A stretch of DNA of 64,000 nt from Nitratireductor soli (GTDB lineage Bacteria > Pseudomonadota > Alphaproteobacteria > Rhizobiales > Rhizobiaceae). Location: NCBI RefSeq assembly GCF_001050155.1, contig NZ_LFVY01000018.1, positions 57,356 to 121,355 on the forward strand. The letters are read 5' to 3'. The translations under genes were made by a program, and so were the position numbers. Below, piece after piece: positions 9,604 to 19,918 of this stretch (positions are counted from its first letter, which is position 1; each line of letters starts with the position of its first letter). The notes under the pieces were generated by a model. That model worked only from the letters and a program-made list of their open reading frames with translations. It was not told the DNA's origin and ran no database searches.

Positions 9604-10908
9604 TTATACTGAGACGGCGCGGCGGATGCGGTTCTGCGCGCCGAACACATCCAGATAGCGCTTGATCTCCGCCAGGTCGCCGGTTGCTTTCTCGGGATTG
9701 TCCGACAGCTTGACGGCGGGCCGTCCATTGGCCCGGCTGACCTTGCAGACCACCGAAATCGCCTTCAGGCCGTTGACCTCGCGCGGGGCGCAATCCTTGA
9801 AATCATTGGTCAGATTGGTGCCCCAGCCGAAGGCCATGCGCACCTTGCCGTCGAAATGATGATAGGTCTTTTCGATGGTCTCGACGTCGAGACCGTCGGA
9901 GAAGATCAGCAGCTTGTCGCGCGGGTCTTTGCCGTGCTTGCGCCAGAATTCGATGATCCGCTCGCCGCCCTCGATTGGCGGAGCGCTGTCGGGACGAAAG
10001 CCGGTCCAGTCCGCCACCCAGCCGGGCGCGTCGCGCAGAAAGGATTCCGTGCCGAAGGCGTCCGGCAGGGCGATCAGCAGATTGCCGCCATAGTAGCTTT
10101 GCCAATCCTCCAGGACGCGGTAGGGCGCTTCGCGCAGCTCCTCCTCATTGTTGGCGAGGGCCGCCAGCACCATCGGCAGTTCATGCGCGTTCGTTCCGAG
10201 CGCTTCCAGGTCGGTGTCCATGGCCAGCAGGACGTTGGACGTGCCGGTGAAGGCATCGCCGATCCCTTCCTTGAGCGCTTCGACGCACCAGCGCTGCCAG
10301 AGGAAGGAATGCCGGCGTCGCGTGCCGAAATCGGAAATCTTGATGTCGGGCAGGTTCTTCAGGCGCTCCACCTTCGACCAGACCTTGGCCTTGGCGCGGG
10401 CATAGAGAACGTCGAGGGCGAAAGGGCCGAGCGAGCGCATGGCGGCGCGCGAACGCAATTCGTTGATGATGGCGAGCGCCGGGATCTCCCACATACTCGT
10501 TTCCATCCAGCGGCCGTGAAAATGCAGCTCGTACTGGCCGTCGCGGCGCGTCAGCTCATATTCCGGCAGGCGGAAATCGGCCAGCCAGTTGAGAAACTCC
10601 GGCTGGAAGATCTGCTTGCGGCCATAGAAGGTGTTGCCGGCGAGCCAGATCATCTCCTTCTTCGAAAAGCCGATGTCGCGCGCGTGATCCAGTTGTTCGC
10701 GCAGTTCGTCCTCGTTGATCTCGTCGGCCAGACGCACCTTCTTGTTGCGGTTGATCAGCGAGAAGGTCGCATCGACATCCGGATACAGGCCCCAGATCAT
10801 TTGCAGCATCAGAAGCTTGTAGAAATCCGTGTCGAGCAGGCTGCGGCAGATCGGGTCCAGCTTCCAGGTATGGTTGTAGACGCGTCGCGCAATATCCGTC
10901 TTCGGCAT
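9604..10908 (-). CDS. pncB: Nicotinate phosphoribosyltransferase
   Basis: 434 residues, the normal length. It makes nicotinate mononucleotide from nicotinate and PRPP in NAD salvage. Recognisable blocks: [17 protein letters not shown] at the N-terminus, [45 protein letters not shown] and [10 protein letters not shown] (phosphate-binding). ATG 10908 gives a normal N-terminus; the frame is open further upstream but that part looks non-coding. It ends 13 bases from the cckA stop (convergent). Confidence 0.95.
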   Translation of the reverse strand: MPKTDIARRVYNHTWKLDPICRSLLDTDFYKLLMLQMIWGLYPDVDATFSLINRNKKVRLADEINEDELREQLDHARDIGFSKKEMIWLAGNTFYGRKQIFQPEFLNWLADFRLPEYELTRRDGQYELHFHGRWMETSMWEIPALAIINELRSRAAMRSLGPFALDVLYARAKAKVWSKVERLKNLPDIKISDFGTRRRHSFLWQRWCVEALKEGIGDAFTGTSNVLLAMDTDLEALGTNAHELPMVLAALANNEEELREAPYRVLEDWQSYYGGNLLIALPDAFGTESFLRDAPGWVADWTGFRPDSAPPIEGGERIIEFWRKHGKDPRDKLLIFSDGLDVETIEKTYHHFDGKVRMAFGWGTNLTNDFKDCAPREVNGLKAISVVCKVSRANGRPAVKLSDNPEKATGDLAEIKRYLDVFGAQNRIRRAVSV

Positions 10909-11045
10909 GATGTCGGTTCTTCCTGCATGGTTGCCGCAACGGCGCTCTCTCCGGACCGGCAGACGACACCGGGAAGGGGTCGTTGTCAATGATCCAGAGC
11001 GGATCCGGGGCGAAGACCATCATGGTTTAAATTGCGTTAACGGCG

Positions 11046-11060
11046 TTAAGGCTTTGTTAA
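11046..11060 (+). promoter_or_regulatory. Candidate CtrA box (TTAA-N7-TTAA)
   Basis: TTAAGGCTTTGTTAA is an exact TTAA-N7-TTAA match to the alphaproteobacterial CtrA operator core. A further TTAA lies 9 bases upstream. It sits 48 bases before the small secreted protein start at 11109 and 137 bases before the divergent pncB start. The match is to a short motif, so chance is not excluded. Confidence 0.45.
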
Positions 11061-11108
11061 GGAAAGGCGCCAACAATCGAGACTGGGAGGAGATCCGAGG
11101 AGACATCC

Positions 11109-11441
11109 ATGTCCGGATCAGGGTCTGCTTTCGCCTTAAGGGCGCTTTTCGGCGCCTCCCTTCTCACAGTCGCCTTTCCCGCGCTTGCCGTGGCCCACGA
11201 GGCCAAGTCCGGATGGCGTTATCCTTATGCCTGCTGCTCCGACAATGATTGCCGGGAGGTGAAGGACGCCGCCATTTCCGAAATACCGGAGGGCTATCTC
11301 GTCAAGGTGACGGGGGAGGTTGTGGGCTATGGCGACAAACGCGTGAAGGATTCGCCCGATGGCGTGTTCCACTGGTGCTCGATCGCCGGGAAAAACGATT
11401 CCCGGACGATCTGCCTGTTCGTGCCGCCGCGCAGCTACTGA
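11109..11441 (+). CDS. Small secreted cysteine-containing protein of unknown function
   Basis: 110 residues. A Sec signal peptide (hydrophobic FALRALFGASLLTVAFPALAVA, ending near residue 29) is followed by a compact mature domain with YACCSDNDCREV and later single cysteines in HWCSIA and TICLF; five cysteines suggest disulfides in the periplasm. The family seems to be a conserved rhizobial hypothetical; I cannot name a function. It has a good Shine-Dalgarno (GAGGAG, about 8 bases upstream). It is divergent from pncB and lies 48 bases after a CtrA-like box. Confidence 0.8.
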   Translation: MSGSGSAFALRALFGASLLTVAFPALAVAHEAKSGWRYPYACCSDNDCREVKDAAISEIPEGYLVKVTGEVVGYGDKRVKDSPDGVFHWCSIAGKNDSRTICLFVPPRSY

Positions 11442-11459
11442 TCGGACGCTGCGGGCGCG

Positions 11460-12992
<1,533 letters not shown>

Positions 12993-13077
12993 GCGTGTCT
13001 CCCCCACGGACGGTATTGATCTGGTGTTAGCATGGCGACGCAGGGAGGCAAATATGCGGCTCGCACAGACCGGGTGT

Positions 13078-13518
13078 TCACCAGCTACCGGTGTTTTCCA
13101 TCGACATCCAGGGCTCGGCCGGCTCCTTGGCGCCGCCTTTCTGCAGAAGTTCGATGGAAATGCCGTCCGGTGAGCGCACAAACGCCATGTGACCGTCGCG
13201 GGGCGGGCGGTTGATGGTGACACCCTTGCCCATCAGCTGGTCGCACAGGGCGTAGATGTCGTCCACCTCATAGGCGAGATGGCCGAAATTGCGACCTCCC
13301 TGATAGTCCTCGGGATCCCAATTATAGGTCAGCTCGACCAGCGGGGCCTTTTCAGCTTCGGCGCGGGCCCGGTCTGCCGGCGAAGCGAGAAACACCAGCG
13401 TGTAGCGGCCTTTCTCATTGCTGGCGCGGCGGATTTCAACGAGGCCGAGCTTGTTGCAATAGAAGTCGAGCGACGCGTCGAGGTCCTTCACTCGGACCAT
13501 GGTGTGCAGGTATCGCAT
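13078..13518 (-). CDS. gloA: Lactoylglutathione lyase (glyoxalase I)
   Basis: 146 residues, one vicinal-oxygen-chelate fold of two beta-alpha-beta-beta-beta modules. The four expected metal ligands are present: His5 ([14 protein letters not shown]), the Glu in LVELTYNW, the His in [11 protein letters not shown] and the Glu in SIELLQ. It converts the methylglyoxal-glutathione hemithioacetal to lactoylglutathione. The [10 protein letters not shown] segment is typical of bacterial GloA and argues against a methylmalonyl-CoA epimerase, despite the adjacent pccB. ATG 13518 is preferred to 13530. Confidence 0.92.
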   Translation of the reverse strand: MRYLHTMVRVKDLDASLDFYCNKLGLVEIRRASNEKGRYTLVFLASPADRARAEAEKAPLVELTYNWDPEDYQGGRNFGHLAYEVDDIYALCDQLMGKGVTINRPPRDGHMAFVRSPDGISIELLQKGGAKEPAEPWMSMENTGSW

Positions 13519-13745
13519 ATTTTCTCTCACAGCTTTTGTTTACGTAAACGGAACGAGGCTTCTACCCCCTCCGACCGGCAATGATCACCGTTAACCGGTT
13601 GTACCACGGCAGCGAAACCCTTCAAATTCCGGTGTTTCCACCTGTTGTTGAAAATCAGAAACTAGGTCTTGCTATGCCACAAAGCACGAATGTTATCTTT
13701 CATAGGGACAGTGAGTCGGGCGGACTTGAAAAAAGGCTTATCGGG

Positions 13746-14342
13746 ATGGATGACAAGTCCTCGGCAACCGGAGGATACGGGGCGAGCGACCAGGCGTCAC
13801 AAGTGGACGACGCCAAGGATGGCGGGGAACTTATCGAGATTTCAGGCGCAATCAAATGGTTTGATGTCGCCAAGGGATATGGTTTCATCCTGCCGGACGA
13901 GGAAGCGCTTGGCGACGTGCTCCTGCATGTGACCTGCCTGCGCAAGGACGGTTTCCAGACGGCGCTCGAGGGGGCGCGCGTCGAATGCCTGGTGCGGCAG
14001 GGCGACAAGGGCCTGCAGGCTTTCAAGGTTCTGTCGGTCGACCTTTCGACCGCCGTCCATCCGGTCGAGGACCAGACCCAGCGCACCCATGTGATCGTCA
14101 CACCCGACAGCGGGCTCGAGCGCGCCCTGGTCAAATGGTTCAACAGGACCAAGGGGTTCGGCTTCCTGACGCGCGGCGAGGGAACGGAAGACATTTTTGT
14201 CCATATGGAAACGCTGCGCCGCTACGGCATCACCGAATTGCGGCCGGGGCAGGTGGTCCTGGTGCGTTTCGGGCGTGGTGACAAAGGCCTTATGGCCGCC
14301 GAAATCTACCCGGATAAGGGCACGCTGGTGGCCGCGCATTGA
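13746..14342 (+). CDS. Double cold-shock-domain protein
   Basis: 198 residues with two CspA-type domains. Domain 1 (about residues 33-97) has [15 protein letters not shown] and DVLLHV; domain 2 (about 130-195) has [15 protein letters not shown] and DIFVHM. These RNP1/RNP2 pairs bind single-stranded RNA or DNA. A linker with many T, Q and D residues joins them. I start at ATG 13746 (MDDKSS), with AAGG about ten bases upstream; ATG 13674 or 13581 would add an unconserved-looking tail. Duplicated-domain cold-shock proteins are common in Hyphomicrobiales. The DUF192 gene follows after 33 bases. Confidence 0.88.
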   Translation: MDDKSSATGGYGASDQASQVDDAKDGGELIEISGAIKWFDVAKGYGFILPDEEALGDVLLHVTCLRKDGFQTALEGARVECLVRQGDKGLQAFKVLSVDLSTAVHPVEDQTQRTHVIVTPDSGLERALVKWFNRTKGFGFLTRGEGTEDIFVHMETLRRYGITELRPGQVVLVRFGRGDKGLMAAEIYPDKGTLVAAH

Positions 14343-14375
14343 TGTGATGCGCGTCTTTTCAATCGGGGTGCGCCA

Positions 14376-14897
14376 ATGACGCGGTCAGCGGGTTCGACCT
14401 TCTCAAACGCCTTGACGCGCCGCGTTGCGTTCATTGTCTTCACCGTCATCCTGCTCCTGGCGGCCCTGCCGACGGCGTTGGCGCAGACGACCGTCATGCG
14501 CCTGCCGGCCGATGCCGATCCGCTGGTCATCGAGACGCGGTCCGGCGAGCAGCGGTTCTCGATCGAGATCGCCGACGAGCCGCATGAGCGGCAACGCGGC
14601 CTGATGTTCCGCCAGGCGATGGCGGCCGACCGCGGCATGCTGTTCATCTTTCCCGTGGAAAGCCGGCAGGGGTTCTGGATGCAGAACACACCGCTGCCGC
14701 TCGACCTGTTGTTCATTGGCGCCGATGGCGTCGTGCGGGCGATCGACCGCGGCGTTCCTTTCTCCACCGCATCGATCTCGCCGAACGTTCAGGCGCAATT
14801 CGTGCTTGAACTGCCTGCCGGAACCGCGCAGAAATCGGGGATCGAGATCGGCAACCGCCTGCGCCATCCGCGCATCGACGCGCCGGCGGGCAAGTAA
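14376..14897 (+). CDS. DUF192 family exported protein
   Basis: 173 residues. An N-terminal hydrophobic segment (VAFIVFTVILLLAALPTALA, about residues 17-36) acts as a signal peptide or anchor. The DUF192 core follows: IEIADEPHERQRGLMFR, then GMLFIF and GFWMQNTPLPLDLLFI, and NRLRHPRI at the end. The family has no established biochemical function; a Deinococcus or Thermotoga-type beta-barrel fold is known for it. The start ATG 14376 has a weak GGGGTG upstream. It may be co-transcribed with the cold-shock gene. Confidence 0.88.
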   Translation: MTRSAGSTFSNALTRRVAFIVFTVILLLAALPTALAQTTVMRLPADADPLVIETRSGEQRFSIEIADEPHERQRGLMFRQAMAADRGMLFIFPVESRQGFWMQNTPLPLDLLFIGADGVVRAIDRGVPFSTASISPNVQAQFVLELPAGTAQKSGIEIGNRLRHPRIDAPAGK

Positions 14898-14924
14898 TTT
14901 CCAACGGGTAGTCCTTCAGTCGAC

Positions 14925-15683
14925 ATGCAATCATTTGTTCATGACGGGTTCGAGCTGGCTTTCATCGATGAAGGCCATGGCGATCCAATCCTTCTCATTC
15001 ACGGCTTTGCCTCCACGCATTTCGTCAACTGGGTGGCGACCGGCTGGGTGAAGAGCCTGCGCGAGGCGGGCTATCGCGTCATCGCGCTGGACAATCGCGG
15101 CCACGGACAATCCGCCGGGAGCTACGAGGAAGCCGACTATACGCCGGTCAAGATGGCTGGCGACGCCGCGGCGCTGCTCGATCATCTGGGCATTGGGCGC
15201 GCCCATGTGCTGGGTTATTCCATGGGCGCGCGCGTGTCCGCCTTTCTGGCGCTGGAGCACCCCGAAAAGGTCGCGACGCTGATCCTCGGCGGGCTCGGCA
15301 TCGGCATGATCGAGGGGGTGGGCGAATGGGACGAGATCGCCGCGGCGCTGCTTGCCGCCGATCCGGAAACCATCACGTCGCCGCGCGGCCAGATGTTCCG
15401 TAAATTCGCCGACCAGACGAAGAGCGATCGCCAGGCGCTGGCTGCCTGCATCGCCACCTCGCGCGAATTGTTGAGCAATGAGCAGGCGGCACGGATCACC
15501 GCGCCGACCCTGGTCGCCGTCGGCACACGCGACGACATCGCCGGCTCGCCGGAAGCGCTTGCGGCGCTGCTGCCAAACGCGACAGCCTTTGCGATCGAGC
15601 GGCGCGACCATATGCTGGCCGTCGGTGACCGCACCTTCAAGGCGCGCGCACTGGCGTTTCTGGAGGAGCACCCGCTTGGTTGA
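14925..15683 (+). CDS. Alpha/beta hydrolase (first of a tandem pair)
   Basis: 252 residues with the canonical single-domain fold. LLIHGFAST supplies the oxyanion region, DNRGHGQS the strand-4 turn, GYSMGA the nucleophile elbow (Ser in G-x-S-x-G), GTRDDIAGS the acid and RDHMLAVGD the catalytic histidine. No lid or signature fixes the substrate; resemblance to 3-oxoadipate enol-lactonase-like hydrolases is general. The downstream hydrolase overlaps it by eight bases. Confidence 0.88.
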   Translation: MQSFVHDGFELAFIDEGHGDPILLIHGFASTHFVNWVATGWVKSLREAGYRVIALDNRGHGQSAGSYEEADYTPVKMAGDAAALLDHLGIGRAHVLGYSMGARVSAFLALEHPEKVATLILGGLGIGMIEGVGEWDEIAAALLAADPETITSPRGQMFRKFADQTKSDRQALAACIATSRELLSNEQAARITAPTLVAVGTRDDIAGSPEALAALLPNATAFAIERRDHMLAVGDRTFKARALAFLEEHPLG

Positions 15684-16545
15684 GCGTCAGCAGATTTCCT
15701 TTACCGGGGCGGAAGGAAACCCGCTTGTGGCCGATCTGTGGGATGGTGGCGGTCATCCGGTCATTTTCCTGCATGGCGGCGGCCAGACGCGGCGCGCCTG
15801 GGATGCGACGGCGCGCGAAGTGGCGCGCCAGGGCATGCGGGCGATCTCGGTCGACCAGCGCGGTCATGGCGAGAGCGCCTGGGTTGAGACCGGCCATTAC
15901 GGTTTCCGCCACTACGGCGAGGACGCGGCAGCGGTGATCAGGCAGGTGAACGAGCGTTTTCACGCCCGCCCATCGGCGGTCGGCGCCTCGCTCGGCGGAC
16001 TGGCCGCGCTGACGGCGGAAATGCAAGAGGGACCGCTGCTCGAGGCGCTGGTGCTTGTCGACATCACGCCGCGGCTCGATCCGCAGGGCGTCGACAAGAT
16101 CCAGGGGTTCATGGGCGCACGCATGGAGGAGGGGTTCGCCTCGCTGGAAGAAGCCGCCGAGGCGATCGCCGCCTACCTGCCGCATCGCGCGCCGCGCCGT
16201 TCGCTCGAAGGCTTGCGCAAGAATCTGCGCCGCGACGAGGACGGCCGCTACCGCTGGCATTGGGATCCGGCCTTCATCAAGGGCGCGAAAAACATCAACT
16301 CCGGCGCCGAGGCGCTGATGCAGGAACTGATGACGGGATTGCCCGGGCTTCACCTGCCGGTGCTTCTGGTGCGCGGCATGCGCTCGGAACTGGTGCAGGA
16401 GGCCCATGCGCGCGAATTCGTCTCGCTGGCGCCGGGCGCCTCCTATGTGGATGTCGGCGGGGCCGGGCACATGGTGGCCGGCGACCGCAATGATGTTTTT
16501 GCGAATGAAATCCTGAAATTCCTCAACCGCGATCAGGCGGCATAG
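15676..16545 (+). CDS. Alpha/beta hydrolase (second of a tandem pair)
   Basis: 289 residues. FLHGGGQTRRAWD gives the oxyanion HGGG-type turn, DQRGHGES the strand-4 turn, GASLGG the nucleophile elbow, and GGAGHMVAGDR the catalytic histidine. The cap between residues 125 and 215 is larger than in its neighbour. The start is TTG at 15676, inside the end of the upstream hydrolase (8-base overlap); no ATG occurs early enough to keep the first beta-strands. The overlap implies one transcript. The two hydrolases look only distantly related, so this is not a recent tandem duplication. Confidence 0.85.
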   Translation: MVERQQISFTGAEGNPLVADLWDGGGHPVIFLHGGGQTRRAWDATAREVARQGMRAISVDQRGHGESAWVETGHYGFRHYGEDAAAVIRQVNERFHARPSAVGASLGGLAALTAEMQEGPLLEALVLVDITPRLDPQGVDKIQGFMGARMEEGFASLEEAAEAIAAYLPHRAPRRSLEGLRKNLRRDEDGRYRWHWDPAFIKGAKNINSGAEALMQELMTGLPGLHLPVLLVRGMRSELVQEAHAREFVSLAPGASYVDVGGAGHMVAGDRNDVFANEILKFLNRDQAA

Positions 16546-16547
16546 CC

Positions 16548-17348
16548 TTATCTTCCGGTGAACTTCGCCGCCCGCCTTTCACCGAACGCCCTGCGGCCTT
16601 CGGCGTAGTCGGCGCTCTCGAATGTCACGTCGCCCAGCGCCTGGGCATGCTCGACATCCTGGGCACGGCCCGACAGAGCCGCGGCAATCGATGCTTTCGA
16701 AGCGCGGATCGACAGGGGCGCGTTTCGCGCCAGCAGTGAAGCGAGTTCTCGGGCGCGCTCTTGCAGGGCGTCGGATGGGGTGATCTCCAGCAGAAACCCG
16801 CAGTCGAGCGCTTTCTGTGCGTCGATCCGCGCGCCGCTGAAGGTCAGGAAGCGCGCCATCTGCGCGCCGGCGGTGGCGACGATGTCGCCCATCGCCTCGA
16901 CCGGATAGGCAAGTCCCAGCTTTGCCGCCGGCACGGCGAAACGGGCGTCCGGCGTGGCGATCCTGAGGTCGCAGGCGGCCGCCAGGCCAAATCCGCCGCC
17001 GAAGCAGACGCCGTCGATCGCCGCTATGGTCGGCACGGCGGCATTGCGGATGGCAGCGAAAGCTGCGGCGTTCAGCGCCTCGTAGGTGCGTGCCGTGTCG
17101 GCATCGCGCCGCACCGTGTCAAACTCCCCGATGTCGGCGCCGGCGCAGAAATCGCCGCCCGCGCCGGTCAGGATGATCGCGCGCGCGGTGTCGCCGCCGC
17201 TCACCTCGATGACCGTTTCAGCAAGTGCCCGCCACATCGACTGCGTGACGGCGTTCATCTTTTCGGGCCGGTCGAGCGTGATCGTCGCCACCTGGTCGTC
17301 GATCGAGAGGGTGAAACCGGTTTGTGTCGCGGTGTGGTCGGCGGCCAT
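16548..17348 (-). CDS. Enoyl-CoA hydratase/isomerase family protein
   Basis: 266 residues, one crotonase domain. ITLDRPEKMNAV forms the CoA-binding start, GGDFCAGADIGEF the oxyanion and adenine loop, DGVCFGGGFGLAAACDLRIA the second oxyanion block, and KLGLAYPVEA the position where one catalytic glutamate normally lies; here the residue is Pro/Val rather than a clear Glu, so hydratase activity is uncertain. It may be a hydratase, isomerase or another crotonase-fold enzyme acting on CoA thioesters. It is convergent with the hydrolase pair, two bases apart. Confidence 0.85.
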   Translation of the reverse strand: MAADHTATQTGFTLSIDDQVATITLDRPEKMNAVTQSMWRALAETVIEVSGGDTARAIILTGAGGDFCAGADIGEFDTVRRDADTARTYEALNAAAFAAIRNAAVPTIAAIDGVCFGGGFGLAAACDLRIATPDARFAVPAAKLGLAYPVEAMGDIVATAGAQMARFLTFSGARIDAQKALDCGFLLEITPSDALQERARELASLLARNAPLSIRASKASIAAALSGRAQDVEHAQALGDVTFESADYAEGRRAFGERRAAKFTGR

Positions 17349-17456
17349 CGTTCAAAATCCCTGCAACCGGGTTCAAGGTTTTTTGCGGTTCAATTGCCCT
17401 GGCTTCTGGCGTATGTTTCGTGGCAACGCAAGATCAGCTGTCATTGGAGATCAGCC

Positions 17457-18293
17457 ATGAGCGCCCGCAATGCGGTTCGAGAAGATGGCGCCCGCAAGGA
17501 CGCGCCCGAGCCCGTCGACCCGATCTGGCGCGCGGTGCGCAGCGAGGCGGAAGCAGCGGTGGCCAACGATCCGCTGCTGGCGGCCTTCCTTTACGCAACG
17601 GTGCTCAACCATGACGATCTGGAAAGCGCCGTCATCCACCGGGTCGCCGAGCGGCTCGACCATCCCGATATGGGCGCCGATCTGATCCGCCAGACATTTC
17701 ACGCCATGCTTGGCGACGAGCCGGAATGGCGCACGACCGTGCGGGTCGATATCCAGGCCTATTACGACCGCGACCCGGCCTGCGACCGGTTCCTGATGCC
17801 GGTGCTCTACTTCAAGGGATTCCACGCGATCCAGACCCATCGGCTGGCCAACTGGCTGCTGCGGCAGGGGCGCAAGGATTTCGCGCTTTACCTGCAAAGC
17901 CGTTCATCGGCCGTGTTCCAGACCGACATCAACCCGGCGGCGCGGATCGGCAAGGGCATCTTCATCGATCATGCCACGGGCGTGGTGATCGGCGAGACCG
18001 CGGTGGTGGAAGACAATGTCTCGCTGCTGCATGCGGTGACGCTGGGCGGCACCGGCAAGGAAGGCGGCGACCGGCATCCGAAGATCCGCCACGGCGTGTT
18101 GATCGGCGCCGGGGCGAAGATCCTCGGCAACATCGAGGTCGGGCATTGCGCGCGCGTGGCGGCGGGCTCGGTCCTGTTGGCGTCCGTGCCGCCGAACAAG
18201 ACCGTTGCCGGCGTGCCGGCGCGTGTCGTCGGTGAATCGGGATGCCGCGAACCGTCGCGCTCGATGGACCAGATCCTGCACGACGAGGCTTGA
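17457..18293 (+). CDS. cysE: Serine O-acetyltransferase
   Basis: 278 residues, the usual length. It acetylates L-serine from acetyl-CoA, the first step of cysteine synthesis. The alpha-helical N-domain (DPLLAAFLYATVLNH, LADQ-like region) is followed by the left-handed beta-helix with hexapeptide repeats: DINPAARIGKGIFIDHATGVVIGE, VTLGGTGKEGGDRHPKI, GVLIGAGAKILG. The catalytic Asp-His pair lies in FIDHATG. ATG 17457 has GGAGA eight bases upstream. It is divergent from the enoyl-CoA hydratase; DUF3126 follows after about 220 bases. Confidence 0.95.
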   Translation: MSARNAVREDGARKDAPEPVDPIWRAVRSEAEAAVANDPLLAAFLYATVLNHDDLESAVIHRVAERLDHPDMGADLIRQTFHAMLGDEPEWRTTVRVDIQAYYDRDPACDRFLMPVLYFKGFHAIQTHRLANWLLRQGRKDFALYLQSRSSAVFQTDINPAARIGKGIFIDHATGVVIGETAVVEDNVSLLHAVTLGGTGKEGGDRHPKIRHGVLIGAGAKILGNIEVGHCARVAAGSVLLASVPPNKTVAGVPARVVGESGCREPSRSMDQILHDEA

Positions 18294-18514
18294 GCCGGGA
18301 CCACTGGGCGCCCTGTTGACCAATGCGCGGTTTGCGGATGAAATTCCGTTTCAGGGTTTACAGCGCGCTGGACGTCGTGCCAGAAGCCCGGCTAGACCGA
18401 AGGCGTAATGTTCGCATATCGGTATCGTGTTTCGCGAAAAGATCGCGCCAAAACAGACAGATGACCATAGTGCGCGCATAGCGACGCACCATCCAGAGGC
18501 ACCGGAGACATCTT

Positions 18515-18721
18515 TTGAATCCCGACGAAATCAGAAAGCTCGAAGCGTATTTCAAACGCACCTTCAACAACCAGACGCTCTCGGTGAAGGCGCGTCCGCG
18601 CAAGGAGGATTCCTGCGAATTGTATGTGGGCGACGAATTTCTCGGCCTTATCTTCAAGGATGAGGAAGAGGGCGAGCTTTCCTACAATTTCTCGATGGCC
18701 ATTCTCGACATCGATCTGTAG
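18515..18721 (+). CDS. DUF3126 family small protein
   Basis: 68 residues. A helix (DEIRKLEAYFKRTF) leads into a short three-strand sheet (LYVGDEFLGLIFKDEEEGELSYNFSM), the whole length of the family. It is restricted to alphaproteobacteria and has no known role. The start is TTG at 18515, supported by GGAGA about 8 bases upstream and by the family N-terminus MNPDEI; no ATG is available. It follows cysE, as usual in Hyphomicrobiales, and is closed by an intrinsic terminator. Confidence 0.85.
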   Translation: MNPDEIRKLEAYFKRTFNNQTLSVKARPRKEDSCELYVGDEFLGLIFKDEEEGELSYNFSMAILDIDL

Positions 18722-18752
18722 CGGCATAGCCAGCTTGCTGGAGGACCAAAAG

Positions 18753-18788
18753 GACCTGGTAATCGGTGGCGATTTCCAGGTCTTTTTT
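18753..18788 (+). terminator. Intrinsic terminator after DUF3126
   Basis: Arms GACCTGG (18753-18759) and CCAGGTC (18776-18782) enclose a 16-base loop and are followed at once by six T. It lies 32 bases after the DUF3126 stop; an R1 repeat begins directly behind the T-run. Confidence 0.85.
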
Positions 18789-18893
18789 ATAGCATTTTGC
18801 AGTCAGCTGGACTCACTTGGCATCCGCATAAACGCGGAAAATCAAACAGATAGAGCGTCCTTCATGCATCCGAATGGACGCATGGCGCCCTAG
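18789..18893 (-). repeat. Mosaic hairpin repeat, copy in inverse orientation (family R1)
   Basis: Read on the - strand it runs from CTAGGGCGCCATGCG to TGCAAAATGCTATA, collinear with the copies at 357, 27932 and 58831. The third hairpin (GTCAGGTGA...TCACCTGAC in the best copy) is degenerate here. Its outer end overlaps the stop codon of the - strand gene at 18890, and its other end abuts the terminator T-run at 18788. Confidence 0.85.
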
Positions 18894-19618
18894 CGCAAGG
18901 TCTGGAGATAGATTTTCGCCCTGCCGGTGACGGCCGCATCGAGCACGGGCCAATCGCCGAGCAATTCGGCCGGGAACCGGTAGGTGAGGCTCATATCGTC
19001 GCCAATGGCGATGTCGCGCTCGCACGGCGCCAGGGATTCGCGGGCCGCCACGCCACTCAGGCAGCGGGCGACGAAGGGACGTTCGCCAGCCTTGCCGTCG
19101 GCGACGGCAAGCGCCTCGCCGCGATAGCCGGCCTCGGGCTTGAAACCGTAGAATCTGATGCCGTTCGGGCCGGCGATGGATTTGGCGTTGATGACATGGG
19201 CATAGATCGGCTCGAGGCGGCCGCTCATGTCGCGCGACATCACCCGCTCCTCGAACGTGAGGAAGATGATGCGTCGCGCGCCGTCGACATGGTTGAAATC
19301 GTCGCGCGTGGCACGCGTGTAACCGCCAAGTTCGGGCCAGCGGAGATAAAGGTCGAGCCGACGGGCGATCCCGCTGCGCCGCGCGCCCTCGAAGCGGATG
19401 GCGTTTTCGGGAACCGCCAGCACGTTGTTGCCGATGACGATCTCATGGATTTGCGTGGCTTCGCTGTGGCCGGCCGCCGCCATCGAGCCGCCGAGCCATT
19501 TTCCGGCAGCCGCGATGCCGAGCGAGATGAATAGAAGAATGACGCTGACCTGGAAGATGCGCAGCATGAAGCGCGGGTTCGGCGCTGCCGGCGCATTTGT
19601 CAAAATTGTCGTCTCCAT
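18890..19618 (-). CDS. Single-pass membrane protein of unknown function
   Basis: 242 residues. One transmembrane helix (about residues 18-42: MLRIFQVSVILLFISLGIAAAGKWL) leads to a soluble C-terminal domain, probably periplasmic, rich in beta-strand patterns (IGNNVLAVPENAIRFEG, DLYLRWPELGGY, IIFLTFEER, GIRFYGFKPEAG). Two cysteines, in RCLSG and APCERD, may pair. I recognise no named domain; such proteins are conserved hypotheticals in rhizobia. ATG 19618 gives a normal start. Its TAG stop lies in the end of an intergenic repeat. It is divergent from the carbonic-anhydrase-like gene. Confidence 0.75.
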   Translation of the reverse strand: METTILTNAPAAPNPRFMLRIFQVSVILLFISLGIAAAGKWLGGSMAAAGHSEATQIHEIVIGNNVLAVPENAIRFEGARRSGIARRLDLYLRWPELGGYTRATRDDFNHVDGARRIIFLTFEERVMSRDMSGRLEPIYAHVINAKSIAGPNGIRFYGFKPEAGYRGEALAVADGKAGERPFVARCLSGVAARESLAPCERDIAIGDDMSLTYRFPAELLGDWPVLDAAVTGRAKIYLQTLR

Positions 19619-19918
19619 TGCCGCCGCCACTTGACGCTTCGCCCCGATCCAGTGGGCGAGACACGAGAATCTGCGCGAAGCTTGCCGCGCACGCTGCAGC
19701 GAACCTGAAGCCATTATGGTAAACGAGGCGTAAAAATGGGCGCGATTCCCGGGATTCTGCTTGTAGTTGCCGCTGGTCCTGCGTTTTGCAGCACGGCGAT
19801 GTCGGGTTGGACGGGCATGGGTACGCTCCGGCGCAAACTTTCAAATCGACGCAAAACCTGCTCTGAATCGCACCAGGGTGCGGTATGTTGCGGCATCCGT
19901 TCGAACAGGAACTTGCCA

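Noticed and set aside
13078..13518. Methylmalonyl-CoA epimerase, suggested by neighbouring pccB.
   Set aside because: The [10 protein letters not shown] and metal-ligand pattern is that of glyoxalase I.
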